Shown here piece by piece: positions 7,883 through 15,544 of a stretch of DNA of 47,411 nt. The notes under the pieces were generated by a model. It did no database searches, had not been told where the DNA came from, and worked only from the letters and a program-made list of their open reading frames with translations. A program made the position numbers and the translations under genes. The stretch spans positions 16,112 to 63,522 of the forward strand of contig JABDFM010000009.1 of the NCBI GenBank assembly GCA_013286565.1, in the 5' to 3' direction. The DNA comes from Bacteroidota bacterium. Its GTDB lineage: Bacteria > Bacteroidota > Bacteroidia > Sphingobacteriales > Sphingobacteriaceae. The stretch's first letter is position 1. Every line of letters begins with the position of its first letter.

Positions 7883-9901
7883 CCGTTCATCCATCATTTT
7901 CTCCAACGCGAACATTTCATCACGCAGTTTGGCGGCCAGTAAAAAGTCCATGTCTTTTGCAGCGGTAACCATTTCTTTTTTGGTGTTCTCTATTGCTTTT
8001 TTCAAATCGGGTTTGGTCATGTATTGCACTATCGGGTCAGCGGCAAGCGAAATAGAATCGGCTTCCACATAAGCCTTATGCGTACCACCCGAAAAATCCA
8101 TCACCGAGGTTTGCTCCATAATAGACTCCCGTGATTTACCAACTGTTGTCGGAGTGATCCCGTGTTCGGTGTTATACGCGATCTGCAACTCCCGGCGACG
8201 ATTAGTTTCGTCCATGGTCAGTTGCATGGAGTCGGTGATCTTATCCGCATACATAATTACCCTGCCACGGTCGTTACGTGCTGCACGGCCTATGGTTTGT
8301 ATCAACGAACGTTCTGAGCGTAAAAAACCTTCCTTATCAGCATCCAAAATAGCCACTAAAGATACCTCGGGCAAATCCAATCCCTCGCGAAGCAGGTTAA
8401 TACCGATCAACACATCAAACTCACCCAGGCGCAAGCCCCTTAATATCTCCACCCGTTGCAGAGTTTTAACTTCGCTGTGTATATAACGGCATTTGATGCC
8501 GAGCCTGTCCATGTATTTAGCCAGTTCCTCGGCCATGCGCTTGGTCAAGGTGGTCACTAACACGCGGTCGCCCATTTTTATGGTTTTGTCCACTTCATCC
8601 AGCAGATCATCGACCTGGTTTATTGCTGGCCTTACATCGATCACCGGGTCGAGCAACCCCGTTGGGCGAATCACTTGCTCAACTACCACACCACCCGATT
8701 TTTCCAGTTCGAAATCGCCAGGTGTAGCGCTTACATAGATGGTTTGTGGCGCCAGGCCTTCAAACTCCTGGAAGTTTAACGGGCGGTTATCCATAGCCGC
8801 AGGTAAACGGAAGCCATATTCAACCAATGATATCTTGCGTGAGCGGTCGCCGCCATACATCGCCCTGATCTGGGGTACGGTTACGTGGCTTTCATCGATC
8901 ACCATCAAATAATCATCCGGGAAATAATCTAACAGGCAAAAGGGGCGTGCGCCTGGCTTGCGGCCATCAAAAAATCTTGAATAGTTTTCAATACCCGAGC
9001 AATAGCCCAGCTCGCGTATCATTTCCAGGTCGTAGTTAACCCTTTCTTCCAACCGCTTGGCTTCCAGGAAGCGTTTATCATCAATAAATTGCTTTTTACG
9101 TACTTCCAGTTCTTCCTGTATGGCCCAGATGGATTGGGTAAAGCGTTCGCGCGGCGCTACGTATAAATTGGCTGGAAAAACCACCATGTGGGTCATTTTT
9201 TCGATGGTTTTACCCGTGCCGGGATCAAAAGTGCTTAACTCTTCAATATCATCCCCAAAAAACGAAATGCGGTAGGCTACATCCATGTATGCCGGGAAAA
9301 TATCCACGATATCGCCTTTTACACGGAATGTACCGCGTTTAAAATCGGCGGTGGTACGGGCGTACAGAATTTCAACGAGTCTATGTAAAAAAGCATTACG
9401 ACTAATACGCGTGCCCACCGCGAAACGGAAAACAGAATCCATAAAGTCCTCCGGGTTACCCATACCGTAAATGCAGGAAATGGATGAAACCACGATCACA
9501 TCCCGACGGCCCGACATTAAGGACGATGTAGTGCGCAGGCGCAGCTTTTCTATCTCCTCGTTTATCTGCAGGTCTTTCTCAATATAAGTATTGGTGCTGG
9601 GTATAAATGCTTCCGGTTGGTAGTAATCATAGTAGGATACAAAATAGTTAACCGCATTTTCCGGGAAGAACTGCTTAAACTCGCCATAAAGCTGCGCCGC
9701 CAAAGTTTTATTATGACTAAGCACCAGCGTGGGCTTCTGCGTTTGTGCTATTACGTTGGCGATAGAAAACGTTTTTCCAGAGCCGGTTACACCAAGTAAG
9801 GTTTGAAAAGGGTCCTGGTTATTTACGCCTTCCACCAGTTGCCTGATGGCTTCGGGTTGATCTCCGGTGGGTTCGTATATAGAGGTTAATTTAAAATCCA
9901 T
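7877..9901 (-). CDS. uvrB: Excinuclease ABC subunit B
   Basis: The damage-verifying helicase-like subunit of nucleotide excision repair. It is loaded on DNA by UvrA and then recruits UvrC for incision. All landmarks are present in 674 residues: Walker A GVTGSGKT at 37-44, the beta-hairpin YYDYYQPEAFIP near 90-102 that inserts at the lesion, the DEAD-type box VIDESH near 335, the helicase motif VI region QTIGRAARN near 540, and the C-terminal UVR motif (DLKKAIENTKKEM to LRDEMFALE) that contacts UvrC. Length is normal for the family. It appears monocistronic; uvrA and uvrC are not in the window. A -7 element lies nine bases before the start. Confidence 0.98.
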   Translation of the reverse strand: MDFKLTSIYEPTGDQPEAIRQLVEGVNNQDPFQTLLGVTGSGKTFSIANVIAQTQKPTLVLSHNKTLAAQLYGEFKQFFPENAVNYFVSYYDYYQPEAFIPSTNTYIEKDLQINEEIEKLRLRTTSSLMSGRRDVIVVSSISCIYGMGNPEDFMDSVFRFAVGTRISRNAFLHRLVEILYARTTADFKRGTFRVKGDIVDIFPAYMDVAYRISFFGDDIEELSTFDPGTGKTIEKMTHMVVFPANLYVAPRERFTQSIWAIQEELEVRKKQFIDDKRFLEAKRLEERVNYDLEMIRELGYCSGIENYSRFFDGRKPGARPFCLLDYFPDDYLMVIDESHVTVPQIRAMYGGDRSRKISLVEYGFRLPAAMDNRPLNFQEFEGLAPQTIYVSATPGDFELEKSGGVVVEQVIRPTGLLDPVIDVRPAINQVDDLLDEVDKTIKMGDRVLVTTLTKRMAEELAKYMDRLGIKCRYIHSEVKTLQRVEILRGLRLGEFDVLIGINLLREGLDLPEVSLVAILDADKEGFLRSERSLIQTIGRAARNDRGRVIMYADKITDSMQLTMDETNRRRELQIAYNTEHGITPTTVGKSRESIMEQTSVMDFSGGTHKAYVEADSISLAADPIVQYMTKPDLKKAIENTKKEMVTAAKDMDFLLAAKLRDEMFALEKMMDERF

Positions 9902-9910
9902 AGATTGTCA

Positions 9911-9918
9911 CAAAAATA
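9911..9918 (-). promoter_or_regulatory. -7 promoter element for uvrB
   Basis: The minus strand reads TATTTTTG (TAnnTTTG), with nine bases to the uvrB ATG, implying a very short leader. I recognise no LexA-type operator nearby. The rest of the 281-base uvrB-upp gap holds the heptad array at 10125-10177 and otherwise nothing I can name. Confidence 0.5.
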
Positions 9919-10124
9919 CGAATAATAGTATAAAAGGTTTGTGTGTAAAACTGTAACAGGGTTACCTTAAGAGAGCTGTTAAATATAAATTGTTTTAATG
10001 TTTTCATAGTTTTAATTTGTTTGATCAAAACTAAAAAGCGGTAGTGACAGCGTTATGTCAGCAGGTTTTTATATTCTATTTTGTTGTAAAACTGTGAAGC
10101 CGATAAAACATTTTTTACTGATCT

Positions 10125-10177
10125 CTGATTAACTAATTACTAATCCGTAATTTTACTAACCCCTAATCTAACCCCTG
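10125..10177. repeat. Degenerate heptad array abutting upp
   Basis: Units read CTGATTAA, CTAATTA, CTAATCC, GTAATTTTA, CTAACCC, CTAATCT, AACCCCTG: a CTAAtnn-type pattern with a 7-base period and two longer units. It ends five bases before the upp ATG. Confidence 0.6.
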
Positions 10178-10182
10178 CTAAA

Positions 10183-10827
10183 ATGCTTTTCGTACTTAAC
10201 AATACCAACACTGTCGGCAATCAATTCCTGGCCGAGTTGCGTGATGCGAACATACAACTGGACAGGCTGCGTTTCAGGCGCAACCAGGAAAGACTGGGTG
10301 AGATACTGGCCTACGAGATCAGCAAAAAGTTTAAATATGATTCGGTCGAAGTCCAAACCCCTTTGGGTGTCGCCAATATGAATGTGCCAGATTCCCAGCC
10401 GGTACTTGCCACCATCCTGCGTGCCGGCTTACCTTTTCACCAGGGCTTTATGAATTTTTTTGACAAATCGCCCTCGGCATTTATTACCGCTTATCGTAAA
10501 GTAAAAAAAACGGGGGCCTTTATTATCAATATCGACCACATCTCATCACCCGATTTAGAAGGCAAAACGGTAATTTTATGTGATACCATGCTGGCTACCG
10601 GGCAAAGCGTGGTGCAGGTATGCAAGGAACTGATAGCCCAATATAAAATCAAAGAATTGCACATTGCCGCCATTATTGCCAGCACCGAAGGCGTGGAGCA
10701 CGTAAAAGCCAATTTGCCCAAAGCTCATTTGTGGTTTTGCGCGATAGATGAGGAAATGACCTCCAAAGCTTTCATCGTTCCCGGGCTGGGGGATGCGGGG
10801 GATCTGTCGTTCGGGGAGAAAGTTTAG
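10183..10827 (+). CDS. upp: Uracil phosphoribosyltransferase
   Basis: Salvage enzyme converting uracil and PRPP to UMP in the cytoplasm. The PRPP loop is CDTMLATG at residues 133-140, preceded by the hydrophobic strand KTVIL. The uracil-binding C-terminal motif PGLGDAGDLSFG is intact, and the AGLPFHQG segment near 81-88 is the second conserved loop. At 214 residues the length is normal. It stands alone, downstream of a heptad array and upstream of the inverted-repeat element, with no uraA-type permease next to it. I see no attenuator-like hairpin in front of it. Confidence 0.95.
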   Translation: MLFVLNNTNTVGNQFLAELRDANIQLDRLRFRRNQERLGEILAYEISKKFKYDSVEVQTPLGVANMNVPDSQPVLATILRAGLPFHQGFMNFFDKSPSAFITAYRKVKKTGAFIINIDHISSPDLEGKTVILCDTMLATGQSVVQVCKELIAQYKIKELHIAAIIASTEGVEHVKANLPKAHLWFCAIDEEMTSKAFIVPGLGDAGDLSFGEKV

Positions 10828-10855
10828 TTGAATGCGGATTTCGGTTTAACTTACA

Positions 10856-11000
10856 CGTCATTGCGAGGAACGAAGCAACCCCTACACTTGCTAATCAAAC
10901 CCCACAATGTTTTTTTGAAATGCAGAAGGCATCTACCCATTTACATATTTAAGGTTAATGAATGTCCTCATTAGAGGTTGCTTCGTTCCTCGCAATGACG
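10856..11000. repeat. Inverted-repeat element with 25-base perfect arms
   Basis: The left arm CGTCATTGCGAGGAACGAAG plus CAACC (10856-10880) is exactly complementary to the right arm (10976-11000), enclosing a 95-base AT-rich core with no reading frame of note. The arm sequence, a CGTCATTGCGAGGAACGAAGCAA-type palindrome, is one I recall from intergenic regions of many bacterial genomes. The size and structure suggest a MITE- or REP-like element. No flanking target duplication is obvious. Confidence 0.75.
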
Positions 11001-11030
11001 CTTTGTTATTATAATAACAGCCTTTAGGTG

Positions 11031-11038
11031 TAACTTTG
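11031..11038 (+). promoter_or_regulatory. -7 promoter element for the YjjG-type gene
   Basis: TAACTTTG matches TAnnTTTG and lies 26 bases before the ATG. A TTTG at 11002-11005, just after the inverted-repeat arm, is a possible but widely spaced (25 bases) upstream element. Confidence 0.45.
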
Positions 11039-11064
11039 CATAAGTTTCCTTTTATAAATCATAA

Positions 11065-11790
11065 ATGCAATCCGAAATCGAACATCCGAAATCCGAAATA
11101 AAATACAAACATCTTTTCTTCGACCTGGATCACACTATCTGGGATTTTGATAGGAATGCCGAAGAAACTTTGCATGAGTTATATGGCATTTATGGCTTGA
11201 AAGATCTGGGCTTACATTCTGCCGACCTGTTTATTGAAACCTATACCCGCAATAATCACCGGCTTTGGGCAGAGTATCATGTAGGGAAGATCAGTAAAAC
11301 GGAATTACGCGAAGCACGTTTTAAACAAACCTTCCTCGACCTGGGCCTGCACCCCGAAGTGATACCGGTTGGCTTTGAAGACGATTATGTAAAGCTATGC
11401 CCCACAAAAACCAACCTGTTCCCCGATGCGCACGAAACGCTGCAATATCTGCAAACAAAATATACCATGCATTTGATCTCGAATGGTTTCAGTGAATCGC
11501 AGGCTATAAAGATAAACGGGACAAATATAGGCGGCTATTTTCAGCATGTCATCATCTCAGAAGTGGTTGGGGTTAATAAGCCTGACAAGGCCATATTTGA
11601 ACATGCACTTGAATTGGCTGGCGCGACCAAAAGTGAAAGCCTGATGATAGGCGATAGCCTGGAGGCTGATGTGTATGGCGCGCTGAATTTCGGTATGGAT
11701 GCGATCTATTTTAATCCCAATGGTTTAGCCAAGCCGGATGATGTGCCTGTGCAGGTTACACAATTAAAGGAATTAACTTTATTATTGTAA
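11065..11790 (+). CDS. YjjG-type noncanonical pyrimidine nucleotidase (HAD family)
   Basis: A HAD-superfamily phosphatase that in the YjjG branch removes phosphate from noncanonical pyrimidine nucleotides and so keeps them out of DNA. Motif I is FFDLDHTIWDFDRN with the nucleophile Asp20 and Asp22; the motif II segment is LISNGF near residue 136; the motif III lysine lies in NKPDKAIFEHAL near 172; and motif IV is IGDSLEADVYGA near 195. The protein has 241 residues. The family normally begins close to KYKHLFFDLD, so the first 11-12 residues are extra; they are encoded by a heptad repeat (11070-11099). No alternative ATG, GTG or TTG lies between 11065 and the conserved part. Confidence 0.85.
   Translation: MQSEIEHPKSEIKYKHLFFDLDHTIWDFDRNAEETLHELYGIYGLKDLGLHSADLFIETYTRNNHRLWAEYHVGKISKTELREARFKQTFLDLGLHPEVIPVGFEDDYVKLCPTKTNLFPDAHETLQYLQTKYTMHLISNGFSESQAIKINGTNIGGYFQHVIISEVVGVNKPDKAIFEHALELAGATKSESLMIGDSLEADVYGALNFGMDAIYFNPNGLAKPDDVPVQVTQLKELTLLL
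11070..11099. repeat. Heptad array inside the start of the YjjG-type gene
   Basis: The units ATCCGAA, ATCGAAC, ATCCGAA, ATCCGAA then AT follow the ATG directly and encode the non-conserved N-terminus QSEIEHPKSEI. Three of the four units are identical. Confidence 0.7.
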
Positions 11791-11824
11791 TAGAAATCTT
11801 ATAAATCCTATTCCCCTTCCACTT

Positions 11825-12361
11825 ATGAGTAAGAGCATCGGATCTAAACGTAAGGAAATTGACGAAGCATTGGATATTTACCGTAGCCGGTTAGATACCA
11901 TTCCCGATGAATTATTTACGGTAACGCCGCCAGGTGGTGGATGGTCATATGCCGAAGTATATTCACATATTATGCAGGCCAACTTTGGCTCGGCCATTGC
12001 GCTCGAAAAATGTACCCTTAGCAATTGCAAGCCTACTAAAAAAGGCAGATCACTGATAGGGCTATTAGTGTTGTCATTTGGCAGGTTTCCTCCTTTCAAG
12101 GTAAAGGTTCCGGGAAAGACTGCCGCTAAAATACCGGCCACCAAGATCAGCAAAGAAGAGGCTAAGAATTTACTGATCAAATGCCGCAAACGCATAGATG
12201 ATGTGGTGCCGCTTATCCATGATGCATCACCGCGTGGCCGGATCAAGCACCCCCGTATGGGTATGCTGAATGCCAGGCAATGGTTCGATTTTATCCGCAT
12301 CCATTCAAAACATCATATCAAACAATTAGACCGGATTCAAAAAAATTTTCAGTCTCAATGA
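11825..12361 (+). CDS. DinB-like four-helix-bundle protein
   Basis: A 178-residue protein of the DinB/YfiT-like superfamily, which binds a metal through three histidines and includes thiol-dependent transferases and stress proteins. The triad is visible as His48 in SYAEVYSHIMQAN, His160 and His163 or His164 in IRIHSKHHIKQLDRI, the classic HxxxH near the C-terminus. The middle of the protein (residues 65-110) is basic and less typical. It starts 35 bases after the YjjG-type gene on the same strand, so the two may be co-transcribed. The substrate is unknown. Confidence 0.75.
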   Translation: MSKSIGSKRKEIDEALDIYRSRLDTIPDELFTVTPPGGGWSYAEVYSHIMQANFGSAIALEKCTLSNCKPTKKGRSLIGLLVLSFGRFPPFKVKVPGKTAAKIPATKISKEEAKNLLIKCRKRIDDVVPLIHDASPRGRIKHPRMGMLNARQWFDFIRIHSKHHIKQLDRIQKNFQSQ

Positions 12362-12432
12362 AACCTTTTACATTTAACAGAGTCTTAACATTCAGATAAT
12401 TTGAATTGTCGACATTTGTTAAATAACTCAGT

Positions 12433-12543
12433 ATGAATTTTGAATACACATATCTGGTTGTAGTAGGGTTACTTTTATTAGTTGGTATGTTCTACGTCAG
12501 CCCTTATGAATTGAAAGTTAATGAAGACGACGAAGAAGAATAG
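12433..12543 (+). CDS. 36-residue single-span membrane peptide
   Basis: A short frame from ATG 12433 to TAG 12543 encodes 36 residues: a short polar start (MNFEYTY), a hydrophobic stretch (about residues 7-23) and a strongly acidic tail ending VNEDDEEE. One span plus an acidic tail fits known bacterial microproteins, and it occupies a gap where no other gene is seen, 71 bases after the DinB-like gene and 71 bases before the LpxH-like gene. I do not recognise the family. Support is from composition and position only. Confidence 0.45.
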   Translation: MNFEYTYLVVVGLLLLVGMFYVSPYELKVNEDDEEE

Positions 12544-12614
12544 TCGTTGTTTAACATCTTCTAAATCATTATCCGGTAAAAATTACCGGTCGGCAAATTA
12601 TCCCCCCAAATTTA

Positions 12615-13469
12615 ATGGCAAAACGCGAAGTTGATATCGTAGTTATATCTGATGTGCATTTAGGTACCTATGGATGCCATGCCAAAGAACTCCTTAAATA
12701 TTTAAAAAGCATAAAACCAAAAATGCTGATCCTGAACGGCGATATCATTGATATATGGCAGTTCAGTAAATCCTATTGGCCTGAAGCGCACATGAAAGTG
12801 GTGCGCCGTATCCTGAAATTCGTTACCGAAGGCATCCCTGTTTATTACTTAACCGGCAACCACGATGAAATGCTGCGCAAATTCGCCGATTTTAATATGG
12901 GTTCTTTCATATTGCGCAACAGGATAGTTTTAAAGGTAGATGGCAAAAAGGCATGGATATTTCATGGCGATGTATTTGATGTTACCATGCAGCACTCTAA
13001 ATGGCTGGCCAAACTGGGCGCGGTTGGTTATGATACGCTGATCTTGCTCAATAGCTTTACCAACTGGCTTTTAGCCGCGATGGGTCGAGAAAAGATGAGC
13101 TTTTCACAAAAAGTGAAAGCAAAATTTAAGGACGCGGTAAAATTTATCAACCAGTTTGAGCAAACTGCCGCCGACCTGGCTGTTGAAAAAGATTATCAGT
13201 ATGTGATATGTGGCCATATCCATCATGCCGAGATCAGGGAGATAAAGGCGACAGATAATCCCGGTTCGGTGCTCTATTTAAACTCGGGCGATTGGGTGGA
13301 AAGCCTTACCGCGCTGGAATACAATAATAAAACCTGGACCATATTTAAATATAATCCCGCCGACTTCAACGGTGATACAGACGAAGAAGATAAAACCGAT
13401 ACTGAAGACCTGGACGCAAAAATGGATGTAAGGAACCTGCTGGAGCGTTTCAAACAGGAAAGTTATTAA
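12615..13469 (+). CDS. UDP-2,3-diacylglucosamine diphosphatase-like metallophosphoesterase
   Basis: A calcineurin-fold phosphoesterase of the LpxH-related type, probably cleaving UDP-2,3-diacylglucosamine to lipid X in lipid A synthesis, peripheral on the inner membrane. The metal ligands are all present: Asp13 and His15 in ISDVHLG, Asp43 in NGDIID, GNHDE at 81-85, HGDVFD at 117-122 and GHIHH at 200-204. The 284 residues exceed classical LpxH (about 240) because of an insertion around 130-190 and an acidic tail (DGDTDEEDKTDTED). In Bacteroidota it is often found next to the glycosyltransferase that here lies one gene downstream. The substrate is inferred from the family. Confidence 0.8.
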   Translation: MAKREVDIVVISDVHLGTYGCHAKELLKYLKSIKPKMLILNGDIIDIWQFSKSYWPEAHMKVVRRILKFVTEGIPVYYLTGNHDEMLRKFADFNMGSFILRNRIVLKVDGKKAWIFHGDVFDVTMQHSKWLAKLGAVGYDTLILLNSFTNWLLAAMGREKMSFSQKVKAKFKDAVKFINQFEQTAADLAVEKDYQYVICGHIHHAEIREIKATDNPGSVLYLNSGDWVESLTALEYNNKTWTIFKYNPADFNGDTDEEDKTDTEDLDAKMDVRNLLERFKQESY

Positions 13470-13472
13470 GCT

Positions 13473-13500
13473 GTTGTAAGATTGAAAAGTTGGAATGTTA
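13473..13500. repeat. Octad array just after the LpxH-like stop
   Basis: The units GTTGTAAG, ATTGAAAA, GTTGGAAT, GTTA have an exact 8-base period and start three bases after the stop codon. The pattern GTTGnAAn is shared with the arrays at 34403-34505 and 40633-40768. Confidence 0.6.
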
Positions 13501-13596
13501 GCCTGTGTGATGTCGTCCTTTAAAATGGCAAAAAGTAAAACACCAGCCACAGGCTCATTTGTTTAAGCAATTAAAAATTTATACTTTCATAAGCTA

Positions 13597-14379
13597 ATGA
13601 TGCCTAACCTTATGAAAAAATACCTGCTCCTTTTAATTGCAATTTCAGCAATAAGTTTTTCAGCTACAGCACAAAATGATACTGTAAGAAAAACGTATAC
13701 CTGGATATTTAATGAAAAAACTGTTATTAAAGATTCCACTGGGGTGCAAATTCCATACGTAACCTGGAGGAAAATGCTATCAACAGGGGAGTATTTGATC
13801 AGACCTATCGATCCAAGGGACGCTAATACTGACTTTTTGATATTTGATAAAAAGCATGGCAGCACTTTTACTTTTCTTAACAACAGTCATAAACCCGAAG
13901 AAAGATCGTCAACTATTGCAGAGTTGCCCAGGCCCCCTGAAAGCACATTTTTTAAAATTGGCGAAAAGATAAGCTCATTTAGGGCAAATGATATTGATGG
14001 GAATAAAATTAAACTAAAGGACCTTGAAGGTAAAATAGTGGTGATCAATTTTTGGTTTATCGGCTGCCCCCCATGCAGGATGGAAATTCCTGAACTCAAT
14101 AAACTGGCTTTGGAGTACGCCAATAACCCAGATGTGGTATTTATAGCGATTGGGCTCGATAATAAATACGATATTCAGCAATTTATAAAAAATAACCCCT
14201 TTGCTTACCATCTGATAGAAGACGGAAGGATGTACGCAGACCTATACCGCTTAAACCTATATCCAACCAACCTGGTGCTTGATAAAGAAGGAAAAGTAAG
14301 GTTCAGTTCTACAAGCTACCCGGAAAGCACCCCTTATTGGATCAAGAAAACGATAGAGGAATTGAGTAAGGTTCAATAA
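13597..14379 (+). CDS. TlpA-like exported thioredoxin-fold protein
   Basis: A 260-residue thiol-disulfide protein of the TlpA/ResA group, which works in the periplasm, usually as a reductant. A signal peptide ending near SATAQ is clear. A poorly typed N-terminal domain occupies residues 27-115, and the thioredoxin domain begins with the SSFRANDIDGN strand near 127, a typical entry to the AhpC/TSA-Redoxin fold. The active site is Cys157-Pro-Pro-Cys160 in FWFIGCPPCRMEIPEL, and the cis-proline is in LYPTNLVLD near 225. A second ATG at 13612 (MKKYLL) is an equally good start. It sits between the LpxH-like gene and the GT28-like gene and seems unrelated to them. Confidence 0.85.
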   Translation: MMPNLMKKYLLLLIAISAISFSATAQNDTVRKTYTWIFNEKTVIKDSTGVQIPYVTWRKMLSTGEYLIRPIDPRDANTDFLIFDKKHGSTFTFLNNSHKPEERSSTIAELPRPPESTFFKIGEKISSFRANDIDGNKIKLKDLEGKIVVINFWFIGCPPCRMEIPELNKLALEYANNPDVVFIAIGLDNKYDIQQFIKNNPFAYHLIEDGRMYADLYRLNLYPTNLVLDKEGKVRFSSTSYPESTPYWIKKTIEELSKVQ

Positions 14380-14502
14380 AAAGAGGCTGAAGGGTTACTA
14401 AGTTGCTTTAGCTAAATTAACATCCGGCCAGATACCTAATGGTCTGCATCTATTAATCTTTGCGAAGGCTATAATCTTTGGTAACTTGCTTCCGCATTTA
14501 TA

Positions 14503-15507
14503 ATGAAAATACTTTACGCAATTCAGGGGACCGGCAATGGGCATATCAGCCGGGCACGGGAGATAGTGCCCCTGCTGCAGCAATATGGCGAACTTGATCT
14601 GCTGGTTAGCGGTACTGAGGCTGAAGTTGCCTTGTCGCAACCGCTTAAATATCGTTTTCATGGGTTTAGTTTTGTGTTTGGTACCAAAGGCGGGGTTGAT
14701 AAATGGGCTACCTTTAAGCTAATGAGACTACGCCGGCTGTGGCGCGATATGCACAACCTGCCTTTGGCACAGTATGACCTCATCATCAATGATTTTGAGC
14801 CCGTGAGCGCCTGGGCCTGCCGCCTGCAAAAAATACCATCGGTATCGCTGAGCCATCAATGCTCCTTTGTTTCGCATAAAACGCCGAGGCCTGCAAAGTG
14901 GAATATTGCCGAATGGCTTTTCAAATACTATTCGCCCACTACGCATCATATCGGTTTCCATTTTGAAAAGTATGACGATTTTATCCATACACCGGTTATC
15001 AGGGGCGATATCAGGAAGCTTTCTACCTCAAACCTGGGCCATTATACCGTGTATTTGCCAGCCTACGATGATAAAACACTGGCCAAATATTTAAGCCAGG
15101 TGAAGGATGTACAATGGCATATATTTTCTAAACGGCAAAAAAAGCCCTATCAGGATGGTAATATCCAGATATTCCCGGTGAATAACGAGGCTTTTAATCA
15201 AAGCATGGCAAGCTGCGAAGGGCTGCTTACCGGCGGCGGTTTTGAGGGCCCTGCCGAAGCTTTGTACCTGCAAAAAAAGGTACTGATGATCCCCATGACC
15301 GGCCAATACGAGCAGCAATGCAATGCGCTGGCTGCCTCAAAGTTAGGTGTACCTGTTATTCACGCTATTGACGATAATTTTGTAGATAAGATTAATAGCT
15401 GGATAGCTGATGATAAAAAAATACAGGTTGATTTTCCGGATGAGACGGCGCAGATCATTGATAATATGATAAAGCGCTATGCAAAACCCGGATCAATTTT
15501 AGCTTAA
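14503..15507 (+). CDS. GT28/MurG-like glycosyltransferase family protein
   Basis: A 334-residue GT-B protein. The N-terminus KILYAIQGTGNGHISRA is the MurG-type glycine-rich acceptor loop with GNGH. The C-terminal donor site shows LLTGGGFEGPAEAL near 243 and the KVLMIPMTGQYEQQCNA stretch near 258-274, equivalent to the GGPGT-type turn and the Glu/Gln that bind the nucleotide sugar. There is no membrane span, so it acts as a peripheral inner-membrane enzyme. Bacteroidota commonly keep it near the LpxH-like phosphoesterase, suggesting a glycolipid or lipid A related role; acceptor and sugar are unknown. DUF6427 follows 37 bases downstream. Confidence 0.78.
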   Translation: MKILYAIQGTGNGHISRAREIVPLLQQYGELDLLVSGTEAEVALSQPLKYRFHGFSFVFGTKGGVDKWATFKLMRLRRLWRDMHNLPLAQYDLIINDFEPVSAWACRLQKIPSVSLSHQCSFVSHKTPRPAKWNIAEWLFKYYSPTTHHIGFHFEKYDDFIHTPVIRGDIRKLSTSNLGHYTVYLPAYDDKTLAKYLSQVKDVQWHIFSKRQKKPYQDGNIQIFPVNNEAFNQSMASCEGLLTGGGFEGPAEALYLQKKVLMIPMTGQYEQQCNALAASKLGVPVIHAIDDNFVDKINSWIADDKKIQVDFPDETAQIIDNMIKRYAKPGSILA

Positions 15508-15544
15508 GCAGTTTTTCTGCTAATATTGCCTTCAAATACACAAC

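Noticed and set aside
8154..8486. Long open frames opposite uvrB (also 8493-8738) and opposite dxs (32908-33454, 33593-34033)
   Set aside because: These are antisense frames of strongly coding genes; they have no recognisable domains and follow the codon pattern of the real gene.
10140..10177. Telomere-like CTAACCC repeats
   Set aside because: The units vary and are part of the general 7-base boundary arrays; there is no chromosome end or hairpin telomere context.
11878..12300. 140-codon antisense frame in the DinB-like gene
   Set aside because: It is a mirror of the coding strand and has no domain or independent promoter.
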